Positions 22,625 through 35,192 of a stretch of DNA of 64,000 nucleotides are shown piece after piece. Origin of the DNA: Halichondria panicea (taxonomy: Eukaryota; Porifera; Demospongiae; Suberitida; Halichondriidae); contig NC_087382.1 of NCBI RefSeq assembly GCF_963675165.1, positions 7,116,315-7,180,314 on the forward strand, given 5' to 3'. Within the stretch, counting starts at the first letter, position 1. The number at the start of each line of letters is the position of its first letter. Made by a program: the position numbers and the translations under genes. The notes under the pieces are model-generated. The model was not told the DNA's origin. It did not search any database and worked only from the letters and a program-made list of their open reading frames with translations.

Positions 22625-25279
22625 GGCAACACTTAACAGCCACTACAGCGGTACAGCAGTACAACTGTTGAACAACATCTTGTAACAGATAGTACAGTGT
22701 ATGAAACACATTATTACAGTTGAACCAGTTGAACCACCATTATCCGACACTTTTGTTCAAGAGCCAGGTCGGATAACTGAAGATACATGTACCACATACA
22801 TGTAAGTGAATGAATAAACCACGCCCCGATCCGCCTACCTCATCGATAAACATTAAGTGCAAATGTAGGCAACGTGGCCATAATCATGTGTAGTATAGAC
22901 CATAAATAGACACATCTCCACAGTAACCAATGTTATATGCATGGTTTAACTTTGACCCTGTCGTAGATCAATTTGGCCAGCCAGCCAGCTAGAAAATGGA
23001 GGGTTATATAATCGAGATTCTACTACAGTAGTGAAATTCTGACACCAGAGTGTCATACAGGGGAAAAGGGGGATATCCCCTCTCTGACTCAAATGCCCCC
23101 ACTTAAAATGTTCATTCAGGTTACTAGTTGTATGACTGAGCTAGTATAGGCAAAGGCAACCCCAAAACCCACCAGACACCCTGAACATGTACATGCAGGT
23201 ATATAGAGAATTCCATGTACTCATTACTGGCTATATACAATGTACATGTACATGTACGTATAGTGTTCACCCTGGTCATCAGGAATGCACAGCAGCTCAA
23301 CAGGAATGACGGAAGCCATTGCCCTACCATAGCATATGCCATATAAATGATAGTTGGTGGGGTACACACTATGTTATTGATACACGTACTGCAATAAATG
23401 ATGCAGCTGAAGGCAATTCTGTGTGTAATAATATTAGGTGGTATAATATTATATCATTACATTCCTGAGCTGCATAAAAGACTGGGGGAGTTGTGGAGGA
23501 TGCACTGTTGCAACCACAACACTCAGGCCCACATGTATGTACCTATAAAGACAGAAAACGATGCAGTTTGTACCATGTCAGGTTTTGTGTAAGTGCTTGC
23601 TCAAGGGTTGCATCGTGACAGAATATTTTAATGCCAAAAATGTAAATGCAAACCATGTAGACTACGGACAAAAATCTACACACTATAAGCATACTATACA
23701 CGATCACAACAGCACTAGAGAATGACATGCAGAACAAAAAACGCATTCCTACAATGAGTGATGAGCACTTACACTAGCTCACACTACATACTAGGAAGTC
23801 AATTAGTCGTGTAACAGACAGGCAGTATCAGCATTGAGAACCACACACAATGTGGCCACTGCCTAGGACATACCTAGGACATTCCTAGGACATTTGCAAC
23901 CTGGAGACCATCACCGTTTCATTGCTTCAATTTTCATATCAAACTTTGTTGCTATGCAACAGACTACATAACGTGTAATTGGCACAAACAAACATGCACC
24001 AATTAACAATTCTTTCCTAGGAACAAAATGCAAAAGAGGTGGTACATGTAATGGACGCCCCAAGTCATGCGGTACATGTATGTATAATCAGGGTGCACCA
24101 CCACATAATATTACGTACAATGTAACTAGTGTTACCCAACAATCTAGTTTAGGCCAAAGGCTACATGTACCTACATGTACCACACAAGTATTCACACTGT
24201 CGCCAAACCATGAAGGAAGACCTTTGCGTATGAACATACATGCATCTCGAAACACTGACGTTCTCACAGAAAACACAGTTGTGCTCATGTTTTAATTTGC
24301 TAGCATGCAAAGTACATGTACATGTACAGCATATACTAACGAGAAAGGAAAGCATTTGTCATTGATATAGGTCTAGTTCCTGGTGTACAGTGAGTCTTTA
24401 CTCTACCAAAATACCTTCTCTACTGAGAGTGGGATTTGATGTACATGTGCTTGCTGTGAGTACTCTGGTTGCTCTAAATATTACAGCAGTTCTTTGGCTT
24501 CTTAAACATAATTTTGACACCAAGACTACGCTCCCACTAGTGATAAACAACAGTGCAGTACAAAGGTGAGGGAGTGAATGGATAGGGTTACACCATACCC
24601 TCTAATGACATTACATGGAACAAATCAAGCTTGACTGTTAACCTTTAGGTGAAAGTCATACTATCAAGCTTAAAAGCACTTGTGTAGCAAACCGCTAACA
24701 ATATCAGCTTGCAGCATTTAAATTGTTATGCAAAAGAAAAGGGTGGCACAGATGATTATAGTGAAAAGACGCAACTTTTAGGAAAACAGTTTGAAGACTG
24801 GCAGATACTTAAGTCAGGACAATACCTATGAGCAACGATGTAGTAAATTGCATGTACATTGTACTTTGGATTGATTTTAAACGAAGGACACATCATTTTA
24901 GGTGTGTAGATGTACTAAGATTGAGTACACACCTCTATAATATTCTGACATGTTACCAAACTAGAACTAGATCTAGTAGACTGTACACACAACAACAACA
25001 CTGTATATACATAGCATGTCACCTAGTCCCTCCTCACCTTATATCTCTGTCTGACTAATGTACTTTAGAGAGTTGCTTGAGTGCAAAGTGAGCCGGTCAG
25101 AGGTAGTGCAAACACAACACGCCCTTTGTGTCTTTTCCACAGTACATGAATATCATTAGTGTCACGTGACAACATTCCCTGGCAAAGATATAGGTGTGTC
25201 TGCACCCTCCTACCAGTTACTGTACACATACACAAGTATGTACCTCCAGAGCTAGAGAGCTACTCTCTGCACGCCAATA
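22625..25279. other. Divergent intergenic region between the two MAGUK genes
   Basis: It holds a decayed pogo-like element at about 22718-23033 (TTGAACCACCATTATCCGAC; AATCGAGATTCTACTACAG) and TACATGTA-rich runs near 23240. A small frame at 23398-23592 is listed separately. Both MAGUK promoters should lie here. Nothing else is supportable. Confidence 0.6.
23398..23592 (+). CDS. Possible exon of a small single-pass membrane protein
   Basis: Two ATGs open a 64-codon frame with an N-terminal hydrophobic stretch (LKAILCVIILGGIILYHYI), a basic amphipathic segment and two Cys. A splice donor (TTTTGTGTAAGT) overlaps the end, so it may continue. An acceptor at about 24020 (TTTCCTAG) opens a Cys-rich frame ending with TAA at 24295, but the phases do not agree unambiguously. 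No family is recognised. It could equally be chance coding potential in the intergenic region. Confidence 0.25.
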   Translation: MMQLKAILCVIILGGIILYHYIPELHKRLGELWRMHCCNHNTQAHMYVPIKTENDAVCTMSGFV

Positions 25280-28200
25280 ATGAGTGCTAGAGACGCAACT
25301 AACAGTGAGTAGTAAACAAATTTTCTCTGTTTTTTAGCTAGATATATCTGTTTTTAGCTAAATATCTAAGGTATAAACGTCCTAGCTAGCTAGAGTTTTG
25401 GGGGCGTGGCTGGGTCTGCAAATTTTTATTGTGCAGGTATCCAGCAGCTTCTGGAATCTCTAGAGAATCTGTCACCTATACTGCAAGGAAGAGAAAATGA
25501 CCTTCAATTCCTCAGAGACATGCTCATTACCAATGAGTTTCACTCTCTCTTGACCGTGAGTTTTCTTTCTTAATCCCTCCACGCATTGGAATTATTTTTG
25601 CATGATGTACATTAGTTACACAAGGAAGTAAGCAGTGCTACTGTGGACCGCCCCAAAGTTAGTAGTCAAAATGCCCTTACTTTGGCAAACATGATAACAT
25701 TTGACTGTGAGCTGGAGAGCAGTGAATGCCCTGAGGCAAAGGATCTGGTAGATTTGCTTTCTTCTCCTCACATTGAGGTGAGAATTCATCCATATTGCAG
25801 TACGTCTAGAGCCAACCATGTCTCTGGTGTTAATACTACTTAACTTTCAGCCTTCTTCAATTAATGTTTACTGGCTGATATCAAAACAATCGGTTAAACA
25901 ACAACATGCAGCGACTCTGGTATAATTATTATGCTTACAGGCACTAATAACTACCCATGACAAGATTGCAAATAAAGAATATCCTGTTCAAGCCATCCCT
26001 ACTCTGTCCAATACCAGTAAGCAATCCAGCAGTGCACAGACAGTGAGGATTGTACACATTGAAAAAGGGACAGATCCGTTAGTGAGTTGTCACAATTACG
26101 TTATTGTAACGTCTGCAGTGTAGCTTCAGTATATTGAATTTCTTTATTGGCTGATGAGGCATGTGCTGGTGTAAACCTACATTATACATACTATAATTAT
26201 GATATATTTGGTAAGAATCACAGTACCATGTATACTTCAGGAAATAATTATGTGTGCGTCAGCTAGTCCATTTTGAGGTCCACGCCCACTTTTGCGTCAT
26301 TTCCAGTTGTACGTTGGTAATTTTAGATGTGGTTTGCAAGTTTTCTTGACAACTGCTCACTGGCAAATGCATCACTTCCTGGTGGGCGTATTCTCGAGGC
26401 AAATTAAACTTTCACTAAAGAGTGGGGTGGGGGTAATTTTGGACGTGCAGCGTAATCTCGGTGGAGTGCGGTAAAACATTAACTGTCCCTAATCCGCACT
26501 GCAGCAGTGCTAGTCATTGCTAGTCAGCTTATAGCAAAGCTTTTAGATTGTTGTGAAGACACAACTGTATATTAGATGGGTCTACATGCAGCTACTCAGC
26601 TAGTAACAAGTCTAAGAGTGACTTCAGTCTTCAATCAGTCAATGAGTGAGACCAGAGGAGGGAGGACACGATTAACCTTAGCTAATAATTAGCTAATTAT
26701 CGCGACCTTTTAATTAAATTCTTTGAACAATTTGTCTTTTTGTTCTTTATAATCTCTACATATTGGACACAAGATTAAGAGCTAGAGCAGCGTATATCGT
26801 AGAAGTTCTCTTACTGGAGATACCCCTATGGCCAAGTTGTCAGGACCTGAAGGTAATAGGACCCCTACAAGAAGCACCTGAAGTACTCCTATCCAAGATC
26901 CCTGTGAGAAGAATCCCAAGCACTCTGATCTTGTCTCTGTGAGAAGCACTCCTGATCATGTCTACAGGATCCCTATGAGGAGTACCCCAGGCACTCTTGT
27001 CTCCAAGATCCCTGTGAGAAGCACCCCAGGCACTCCTGTCTCTGTGATAAGGCTGGAACATGGTTCATAGCGTCTACAACATGAAGAACATCAATGACAC
27101 TAACAGTCTCAGCTTCCAGCACCCCTTTATTTTTGTAGTTTGCTCTGTGCCTGCAAAAATTGCCTGTTACTCATACTACAGTAGTGTTCTGTGTGTCCCA
27201 ATATGTAGAGGTTATAAAGAAAGAAAAGACGAATTGTTCAAAGAATTTCATTAAAAGGTCGCGATAATTAGCTAATTATTAGCTAAGGTTAATCGTGTCC
27301 TCCCTCCTCTGGAGTGAGACACACAGATAACTCTCCAAGGTCTGGGGGGTGCTTGAGCACCTTCTGCTACCTGCTAGATCTGCCCCTGCGCTAGTATTGT
27401 CCTAGGCCGTTCACAACACCATGCACACATTGACTAATGAATGACTACAGCATCTACCTGTTTAATACAATTGCAGGGAGCTACAGTAAAGTCGGATCAG
27501 CAGGGAAATGTTGTCATATCACGTGTTCTAGTGGGTGGAGCCGCAGATAAGTGTGGCTTGCTTGCAGCTGGTGATATAATACATCAAATCAATGGCGAGA
27601 ACATTCATGGCTACAGTGTTGATGATGTTGCCAATCTTATGGTAAGCATATAATTATAAAATGTGCTCTAAGTTGAGGAACATCCGACTTTTATTACAGA
27701 AAGGATTGGTTGGAACTTTGACGTTTTTAATAACTCCTGTTGGTGCAGAGGCTCGTGTAAAGAGATGGGGCCAGGTAATAATTCCAAAGATAGCTCTGAC
27801 ATAGTGAGAATCAGCACTAAATTATGCCCCCCCCCCCAACATCATGAACACATGCAGTCTACCGTGTACATGCGAAGTTTATTTTCCTACGATCCATCAG
27901 TGGATCGCCACCATCCTTGTCAAGAAGCAGGACTCAAGTTCGGTCCAGGGGTTGTGCTGCAGATAGTTAACCAAGAAGATCCCAACTGGTGGCAGGCAGT
28001 AAGAGAAGGGGACAATCGAACCAGAGCTGGTATTATCCCAAGCAAGACATTCAAGAAAAGGTGTATATTATTATACATGCATGACGTGGGTGTCAAAAGG
28101 GTTTATACATTTTTCACAAATACCATCAGTCTATGTTCATGTGCAGGTACACATAGCTGTCATAAAATATTGCACAACAGATGAATTAAAGGGTCATGTT

Positions 28201-29379
28201 ATAAATTTCCACAACTGCATGGATTGCATTTCCGTAACCCTAGAATTACATTTCTTGCACAACATTGACAGTATATGTTTCTGCCATTGTAGACTCGAAA
28301 TGTACGACAACGTGCAACAGCAGCCAATGAGAAGGAGATCAAAGATCAAAGAAACTCAATTTTCAATGTCAATGTCTAGCATTGGTAAGACAGTTATATC
28401 TGCTTGGATAAGCATTCATCTCATATACAATGTACATTCATAGGTTCTGGTCATGAGACTAACACTTATGAAGAGGTGATGAAAATCAACCCACAAGTAG
28501 AGAGACCTAGGCCAATAATGCTTATTGGTGAGTATAATTATTTACTTTCAACTGTCACATACTGGTGTGTACGTGTAGCTCCACGTGGACCACCTTTCGA
28601 CTTAGAAGAAATTAAAGCACGACTCATTCAGCAGCATCCTGATATGTACGGAGCCCCAGTAGCACGTGAGTATTATATACAGCATCAAAGTTTATGCTTT
28701 GTTGTTGGGTGCTGTATCATTTACCGTGTCCATTAACTATAGACATGTATAGGGCTGGGCTGAAATGTAATAATTAAAAGATGATCTGATATGTTTTCTT
28801 CATAAAAATAATTACCATCACATTAATTTTATACTGCCAGATACATCCCGTGAGCAGAATGTGAACGAGGATAATAGTGTTGACTTCTACTTTGTCAGTC
28901 GCAGGCAAATGGAGCATAACATCCAGAACAACAAGTTTGTAGAACACGCCTTCTACGAGGGTCACTACTATGGTACTAGCATTGATTCCATTCGCAAGGT
29001 CATTAACGAGGGAAAGACTTGTCTTTTGATAGTGTCTCCACAGTCCATACACTCTGTGCGCACATCGGAGATAAAACCATTCCTTGCTTACCTAAAGCCT
29101 CCCACTGCTGACTTCATGAAACAGACCTGGGTGCCACAAAAACGGATTAAGGTATAATTATTTACCAATGCATTTCAAATATACTTTCCACTACAGGAGT
29201 CCTCGATAGCAGATGTGATTAGACAGGCTACACACTTGGAACAGACATATGGCCACTACATAGACCACACGCTTCTCTTCAGCAACTTAGACTCGGCTCA
29301 GCAAGACATTATGCACATCACTAATCGTTTAAGGAGAGACCAGCAATGGGTACCTGCATCTTGGGCAAACATCTGGTAG
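25280..29379 (+). CDS. PALS1: PALS1/MPP5 (Stardust)-like MAGUK scaffold: L27x2-PDZ-SH3-guanylate-kinase-like, 548 aa
   Basis: Exons: 25280-25304, 25437-25555, 25616-25777, 25941-26081, 27477-27641, 27700-27774, 27858-28060, 28293-28384, 28444-28527, 28579-28665, 28841-29151 and 29197-29379. Phases close; the total is 1647 nt. The order is L27 segments (IQQLLESLENL; LVDLLSSPHIEALITTHD), PDZ (DPLGATVKSD, ISRVLVGGAADKCGLLAAGD), SH3 (YMRSLFSYDPSVD, NQEDPNWWQAVREGD, AGIIPSK), hook, and GK (MLIGAPRGPP, FYFVSRRQM, YYGTSIDSIRKVI, TYGHYIDHTLL), ending QWVPASWANIW. NQEDPNWWQA-REGD and GTSIDS-R-VI favour PALS1 over other MPPs. PALS1 links Crumbs to PATJ and PAR6 in apical polarity. The long N-terminal PAR6-binding region of vertebrate PALS1 (675 aa) is absent. 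The P-loop is lost, so the GK domain should be non-enzymatic. Intron 4 carries the 26653-27311 transposon. Confidence 0.92.
26653..27311. mobile_element. Long-terminal-inverted-repeat DNA element with 9-bp target duplication (659 bp)
   Basis: The ends are CAGAGGAGGGAGGACACGAT and its complement. The inverted repeats continue for over 100 bp with few mismatches, through TTAGCTAATAATTAGC and ATCGCGACCTTTTAAT. The direct repeat GAGTGAGAC flanks both ends (26644-26652, 27312-27320). The core holds degenerate tandem units of about 36-42 bp built on AGATCCCTGTGAGAAG and CCCAGGCACTC. Long repeats plus a 9-bp duplication suggest a Mutator-like non-autonomous element. It lies in intron 4 of the PALS1-like gene. 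Confidence 0.88.
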
Positions 29380-32100
29380 ACACTACAACCCAGCACCAGT
29401 AGACTATTAACATGATGATTTACAGTACGTGTATGATGATAATTAATGCATATGACATTAATTGTTTTAGTAATGGCCGGGAAAACAATTATAATATAAG
29501 CAGGCCGTGCATGCATGCATGGTTGATGTAAATTGGTCAGAAGGTGCACAAAAAGGGCCGGGGTGACATTACATCCTAAAATAATAATTATAGTTATACT
29601 GTTGAGTTTGTATTATATAGACGCATGCACGAGTCCTCTTGTGCATGGTGGTTGGTGGCTCCTCTTTCTCTATTATACTTTCTAGCATGCAGTAGTATAA
29701 TTATAATCAACAACTACACACTTGCACACTTGCAAGAAACTTTTTCAGATTGGACGCATCATAACACAGTAGCAGCCAAGTAACTTAAATATCACGTACA
29801 AAGAATGAGTTCACTAGAAAAGGTGCATAAAAGAAGTAATCATGCATACAGCAAGGTGTGTGCAAATGGAAAGATGGTTAAGTATAAAATGTAGGTTACA
29901 CTAACAAGAGTTCATTATCTGTTGTTGATTTCTTCCATCAAAGAGTTAAAAGCAGATAATCTGCAGCAAAGAAAAAGTATGAAGTTAAAACAGGAAAACA
30001 ATCTTATCTTATACACATGAAATGGGAGTTAATTTCTGTTTGCGCCGAATACAACAGTATTCTAACCATAATAATTATAGCATAATGAAAGCACCACCGG
30101 TGCTGATGCCTCGGTGGAGGTACGTGCCAAAGGTACATGACATAAAGCTACTAATAGCTAGCTTTTATACACACATTGATATAATTATGCTGAACATTTT
30201 TAATTTTGCTGCATGCAGAATACAGAATCACAATGAAACTCAAAGAGTGGGTAATGATCGACCATGATTGTTGTTAAAAACAATAAGTTCAAGTCTAAAA
30301 TTAATGGCTGCAAGTCAGCAGAGCCTTGCAGCTCTCTTCTCACTCTTGCAGCTACCAATAGCTAGCAACACTCGGTGAACAAGTTTTGCTACGGACTCTT
30401 CTGAAAAGGATGCAATGGCATTCCAAGTAAGCAAACCTAGGCATAACTCGAGAACGAAGCTTTATTTTGCAAATCCACAAATACCAAGCCAAGAAAACAT
30501 GACTAGAAGTCTATATAGAAACTCTTAATTTATAAGGTACAGGCCTGTATTGTCTGGGCCAGGTTTTGTGGTGGCAGTACATGTACATTGTGTATCGACA
30601 ATGGGGATGGGTCTATGTGGTTCTTCTAGGTGGCAAGCACAAAACAATCATTAACCTCTAATTTTGGTTCTTAGAATTAGCACCGGGCATTAAGTAGATA
30701 GTAGTGTGTGCGTGTGCGTAGACTGTTTCAGCTGCTCAAGGACCAATGAAGTGCAAGTAAGCCTCCCTCAAGGTTAGATTTAGTTTACCCAAGTACACAG
30801 CCATGCACAAGCTAAGTTGAAGTATTACAGCAGCCAATATTAAGTCTAAGATAAGTTCTATACTTTATGTCAGCATTACCTCAAATGTGAATATAGCTTA
30901 CAATCAGCATGGCCCCAAGTGAATAGCTTACAATAATTATTCAGTATACTAAGTTGTTCTGAATGCAACAGATGTATGGGGAGGGTTGGTGCACCGTTAA
31001 AGACTCTTTAACCCATCATTCTCGACTCTCAAGGTCGGGCATCTGTTTGCTTTTTATACCTGTATGGTTTTGTGCTGTTTGCTCTCCTTTTTTTTGCTTG
31101 CCTAACTAGATAGGATAATACAAGGTCTCAAGGATCCACCACTAAGTTTAATATTAGAGCATCAGATGCCAACCTTTTTAAAAGATTAATTAAGATTAAT
31201 TTAAGTGAGCATTTGAGCTAATAACGCGAACAGTTGACACAATTTCTCTCACACAAATGATACTTTTGTATACCCTCAAACACACACACACAGACACACT
31301 ACCGTATACCTCGCTTGTGCATGCGCACCGAGGCATAATAATTATAGTAATTGTGCATAATATATATACCCCTACTTGGGGTCTGTATCATAGCAACTGG
31401 GTGGGGTTAACTACCATAAACTCACTTTCCTTGAAGGCGCACTGAGAGATCTATACACAGCATAAGCTATAGACACTACAGATGGGGCTCACTGACATGC
31501 ATAGACAAGTTTGAAACTTAGCTACAAGCTTGTCATTCGTTTTTGATACTGTTAGCTACAATTGTAGTTGTATCCAAGGTGAGTTAGCTTAGGTAGCAAG
31601 AATTTTTCATTCCAGTGGGTATATAACACTTACTGTCCACTAACGTAAAACCATCCTGGCCTCGGGGCTTTGCCCTCGTCCTTGGAGGTTTACTGCCATA
31701 CATTCTGATGTAGTGGACAATATTAAACAGTCATACCTTCTGGGACACAACACTCTAGTTTAAAGTGAAGCAATGATTAAGTAGGGCCTTGGTATAATTA
31801 ATTCAATACTAGCCTCCTCTACAGGCCTCGAGGGAATTAACAAGGAGAGGAAATGGACGTGGGGACAGAGCTATAATTATATTATTCTCAAATTAACACG
31901 TTTGCCTTAGTGTACACCACGAGCACAACATACATGTGCGATGTCAGACGAGCTACCTCACAAACTTTATCATGCATGGCCACATGACTCTGTTACAACA
32001 TTGTGAACTAGAATCATGCTATGGCAAGGAGATAATTATCCAATACGAGAAATTGAGTGACAGTGACACACTCCACAGGAAGATTAGACCATACATTATT
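29380..32100. other. Intergenic, PALS1-like gene to WAC-like gene (convergent)
   Basis: It carries a rearranged family D copy (about 30084-30540, an inverted piece near 30710-30770 and the terminal piece at 31301-31345). Plus-strand frames at 30022 and 31936 show no family features. No RNA gene is recognised. Confidence 0.6.
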
Positions 32101-35100
32101 TTATACACACCTGACATCAGTTGTCATTGTGGATAATTTTACAGCCTCCAGCCTGAGTTGGGACACAGACTCTCTGGTGGAAATGTGTATGGAGTCAGTT
32201 ACTGATACTTCAAGGGTGTTACGAACACAACCATCAACCTGTGACAATTAAAATGTGCAAATTATTATGCTTATACATGTGTGTCTATAATTATAATACT
32301 AACCTGAGACTGAATAGCATCATTATGTTTTGTCCAGCCGTCCACCAGACTCTTGTCCACTAGTTCATCATTTACCGTTACACTTTGTAGATTAGTTTTC
32401 AAGGAAGACACGTCAGGAAAGCTATATCCATCCATTGTAGTATAACCCAATCTGGACATTGCAGTATGCATACTTGCTGCTTGTAACGAAGACACAACTC
32501 CTTGCATAGAAACTACCGGGCTGTATGTTGCAACATGAATATTAGCAGGAATTTTGAATATGTTTCCCTGAATAGGTTGTCCAATTGAAGGTGTCAAAAT
32601 AGGTGGAGTCCTGGTAATGGGAGATTGGATGCGAGGGGAGCTGGGATGTGAGCCAGGCTGGGAGAGACGAGTAGGGAGGGCGGGTTGAGGAGTAAAACAT
32701 AAACTTGAGTCATAGCTCTGGGGGGGGGGGGAGAGGTAAAAAATTAAATCTGTATACATGTTACGTGACAAGTTGTCTTGGTGATATACAGTACAGCCTA
32801 AATTGTCCTTAGACCAAATTTTTCAATTGATGACAGCGCCAGGCTGTGTCCGTCACGATTGTAAACTGCATTGCTGGCAATATACTAATTCAGAGCGCTG
32901 GCTCATTTTAACACGTAACAACAGGCCACACTAGAGGAAGACTATTCTGCCGTTGTTACAGCGTTTCGATGGTTATCCACATGCCTGTTACGAACAATGC
33001 CTGCTCCCAAGAATAGATTCTTGCTGCTAAACAAAAAAACTGCTACATGTATACGTGCTATACGTACGGCACACAGGCTTTGAAATCTAGCTTAGCTTGC
33101 AAAAATGGAAATTTCTGAGGGGCTGTGTTTTACTATTGGAGTCTATGCATGTGCATGCAAGGTCATAATTATCAAAGATGGCTGAAAATAGTGCAATTGC
33201 GCATACAGTTAATTACAGTAGTTACGTTTAATGGTGTTATAAATTGGAATGGAGACGAGACAAAAGATAGACAAGGAGTACACGGTACATGTAAATTATA
33301 AATGAGATGCTACCTGCTGTTGCTGTGAGAATTGGTTTTGTAGCATAAGAGCTTTTTGCAGTGGGTGAAGACCTGCAGAAAAATTGTAGTGTAGAACATT
33401 CCGAAAAAAAATTGTAGCAACATTTAGAAGGGAGTTTACCTGACGTGTCCATTATCACAGGCTGTGTTGAGCACATGAGACTATGAACTGACACTACAGG
33501 AGTGCTGGGGCCATTTAGAGCCAAGTGGGAAGCATACTCCAACTTTTGCCTACTAGAATAGGGTGTGGGGGTCCGCAAGTCTAGACTATCAACCTGCATG
33601 TATATTGGTGGTATTAAAGTGTTCCCATAATCAGGCATGCTTACAGTGTTTGCAGGGTTGCCATTTCTGTTGGCCAGGTCTATAAAATGAGGAGGTGTGG
33701 AGCGACTGGCCGGGGTGGTAGGGGACACCAGAACGGGTTTAGATTTGGGAGTGATGGGAGACAACGCTGAAGGGGGAATCAAACCAGTTCTGGCATGAAT
33801 ATGTAGTGCATGCGATAGCTAGCATGCAGCTACTATAGCTGACTGGCTTACATGCATAACAAAAATGTTGCCACACCTGGTATGCCTGTGTGTTCGTGTT
33901 TCACTGGAATCTTGTCAGCTTGATGTTTCATGCCACCAGGTGAGCGAGACACACTCCGTGAGTGACTGTTACGATATACTGACGAATGACTGAGAAAATT
34001 ACAGGAGGGAGTACAAAGTGAAATGATTCTAACAACCGAACTAGAATTGGCCGGGAAAAACCGTGAAATTTTTGCGATGGTTCACTAAGTTGCAAAATAA
34101 TGCTGTGGTGTCCCAATCCACACAGTTCAATCTATGCTTTCACAATAAACCGAAACTCAACGGCACATTGCCCCAGTATGGGTTGCAAAATCGTTTCAAA
34201 ACTTGAAAAAAAAGCCGTTTCTAAACTTATAGAACACCAAAAATGTACAATACATAATCATATTGCCGTTTGTGCACACTACCATACTACTATTAATAAC
34301 ACACCCAGTGCGCTCTTTGTCTTTTCCCTCTCCCCTGTGCCCTAGGTGATGGTCATGACGAGGCTTACGATGGCCATCCCTATGGTTCATGTCGTTCTGG
34401 GAGCGCAAGTGTGTCCGAGGGGTGGAGGTGTGACTGGCTTTCACAGAAGATGTATTGCTGGTTTGACGAGATGATGACTTGCCAACAGGAGATGTTAAGC
34501 CTTCCTTCGGCCTATAATTATGACGACATAAACTGGTTTTATAACACCTTATACTACATGTACATGTACCGGTATAAGTAGCTTATCAAGACTTTATAAG
34601 ATGTGCACGACCTATTATCAAGCTAAAGTACACACTTTTTAATGTTTCCACTTGGTTTTTCCCACTGAGATTTGTCTTCCTTTTTGTTGTAAAAGTAGAC
34701 TCTTCCCGACGAGCTGACGTGCTCAGTCCATACAGCACTATTATCCTCAATACTTCTCTTACGTTTTGGCGTCTTGTGGTGGTGATCGTGAGAACGAGAC
34801 TTCAAGTCACGTGATTGGCTCGTTTTCTCGTGTGATCTACTTTTCAAATCAGATATGTGATTACTGGCCCTAGGGTGTACTCGAGAGTTTGATGAGACGT
34901 GGCGTAGACTGTGAGTTGAGGATACAGAAGGGTCGTCAGACGAGTTTCTACGGCTAGTCCGATGCTCGCTATCAGACTGTGTAATTTAAAATGAATGCCA
35001 ATTAATAGTGATGATAAGTAAATACAAATACACAACGCCACACACACACACTAAGAACATTTTTTTATTACCACTGTCATCGTGTCTTGATTCCCTCTCC

Positions 35101-35111
35101 TTGGAGTAACA
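32101..35111 (-). CDS. WAC: WAC-like WW-domain adaptor with C-terminal coiled coil, 5' end not found
   Basis: Exons in transcript order: 35072-35111, 34636-34976, 34305-34511, 33877-33989, 33440-33789, 33314-33372, 32304-32717 and 32101-32238. A Ser/Arg/His-rich basic region precedes one WW domain at the end of exon 2 (AVWTEHVSSSGRVYFYN, then SQWEKP). WAC shows DWSEHISSSGKKYYYN. Long Ser/Pro/Thr-rich tracts follow (SPITPKSKPVLVSPTTPASR), then a Gln-rich helix (LQKALMLQNQFSQQQQ). The C-terminal helices (DKSLVDGWTKHNDAIQSQ; DSIHISTRESVSQLRLE) align with the WAC terminus, which binds RNF20/40 and promotes H2B ubiquitination. All phases agree except 33877-33989 to 33440-33789, which is off by one base, so a micro-exon or misjudged site remains. 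The first coding exon lies further upstream or was missed. WAC identity rests on the WW-plus-terminal-helix architecture. Confidence 0.7.
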
Positions 35112-35192
35112 CTGCTGGATGGCGTGTGTATACGTGAGACAACCAGTTATTACAGAAATGGTGAAAAATACAATCTAAAAGCAGACATGCAG

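Noticed and set aside
24080-24295. 71-codon plus-strand frame with Cys-rich upstream extension
   Set aside because: It could be a second exon of the small membrane protein at 23398, but the phases do not match convincingly and no family is recognisable.
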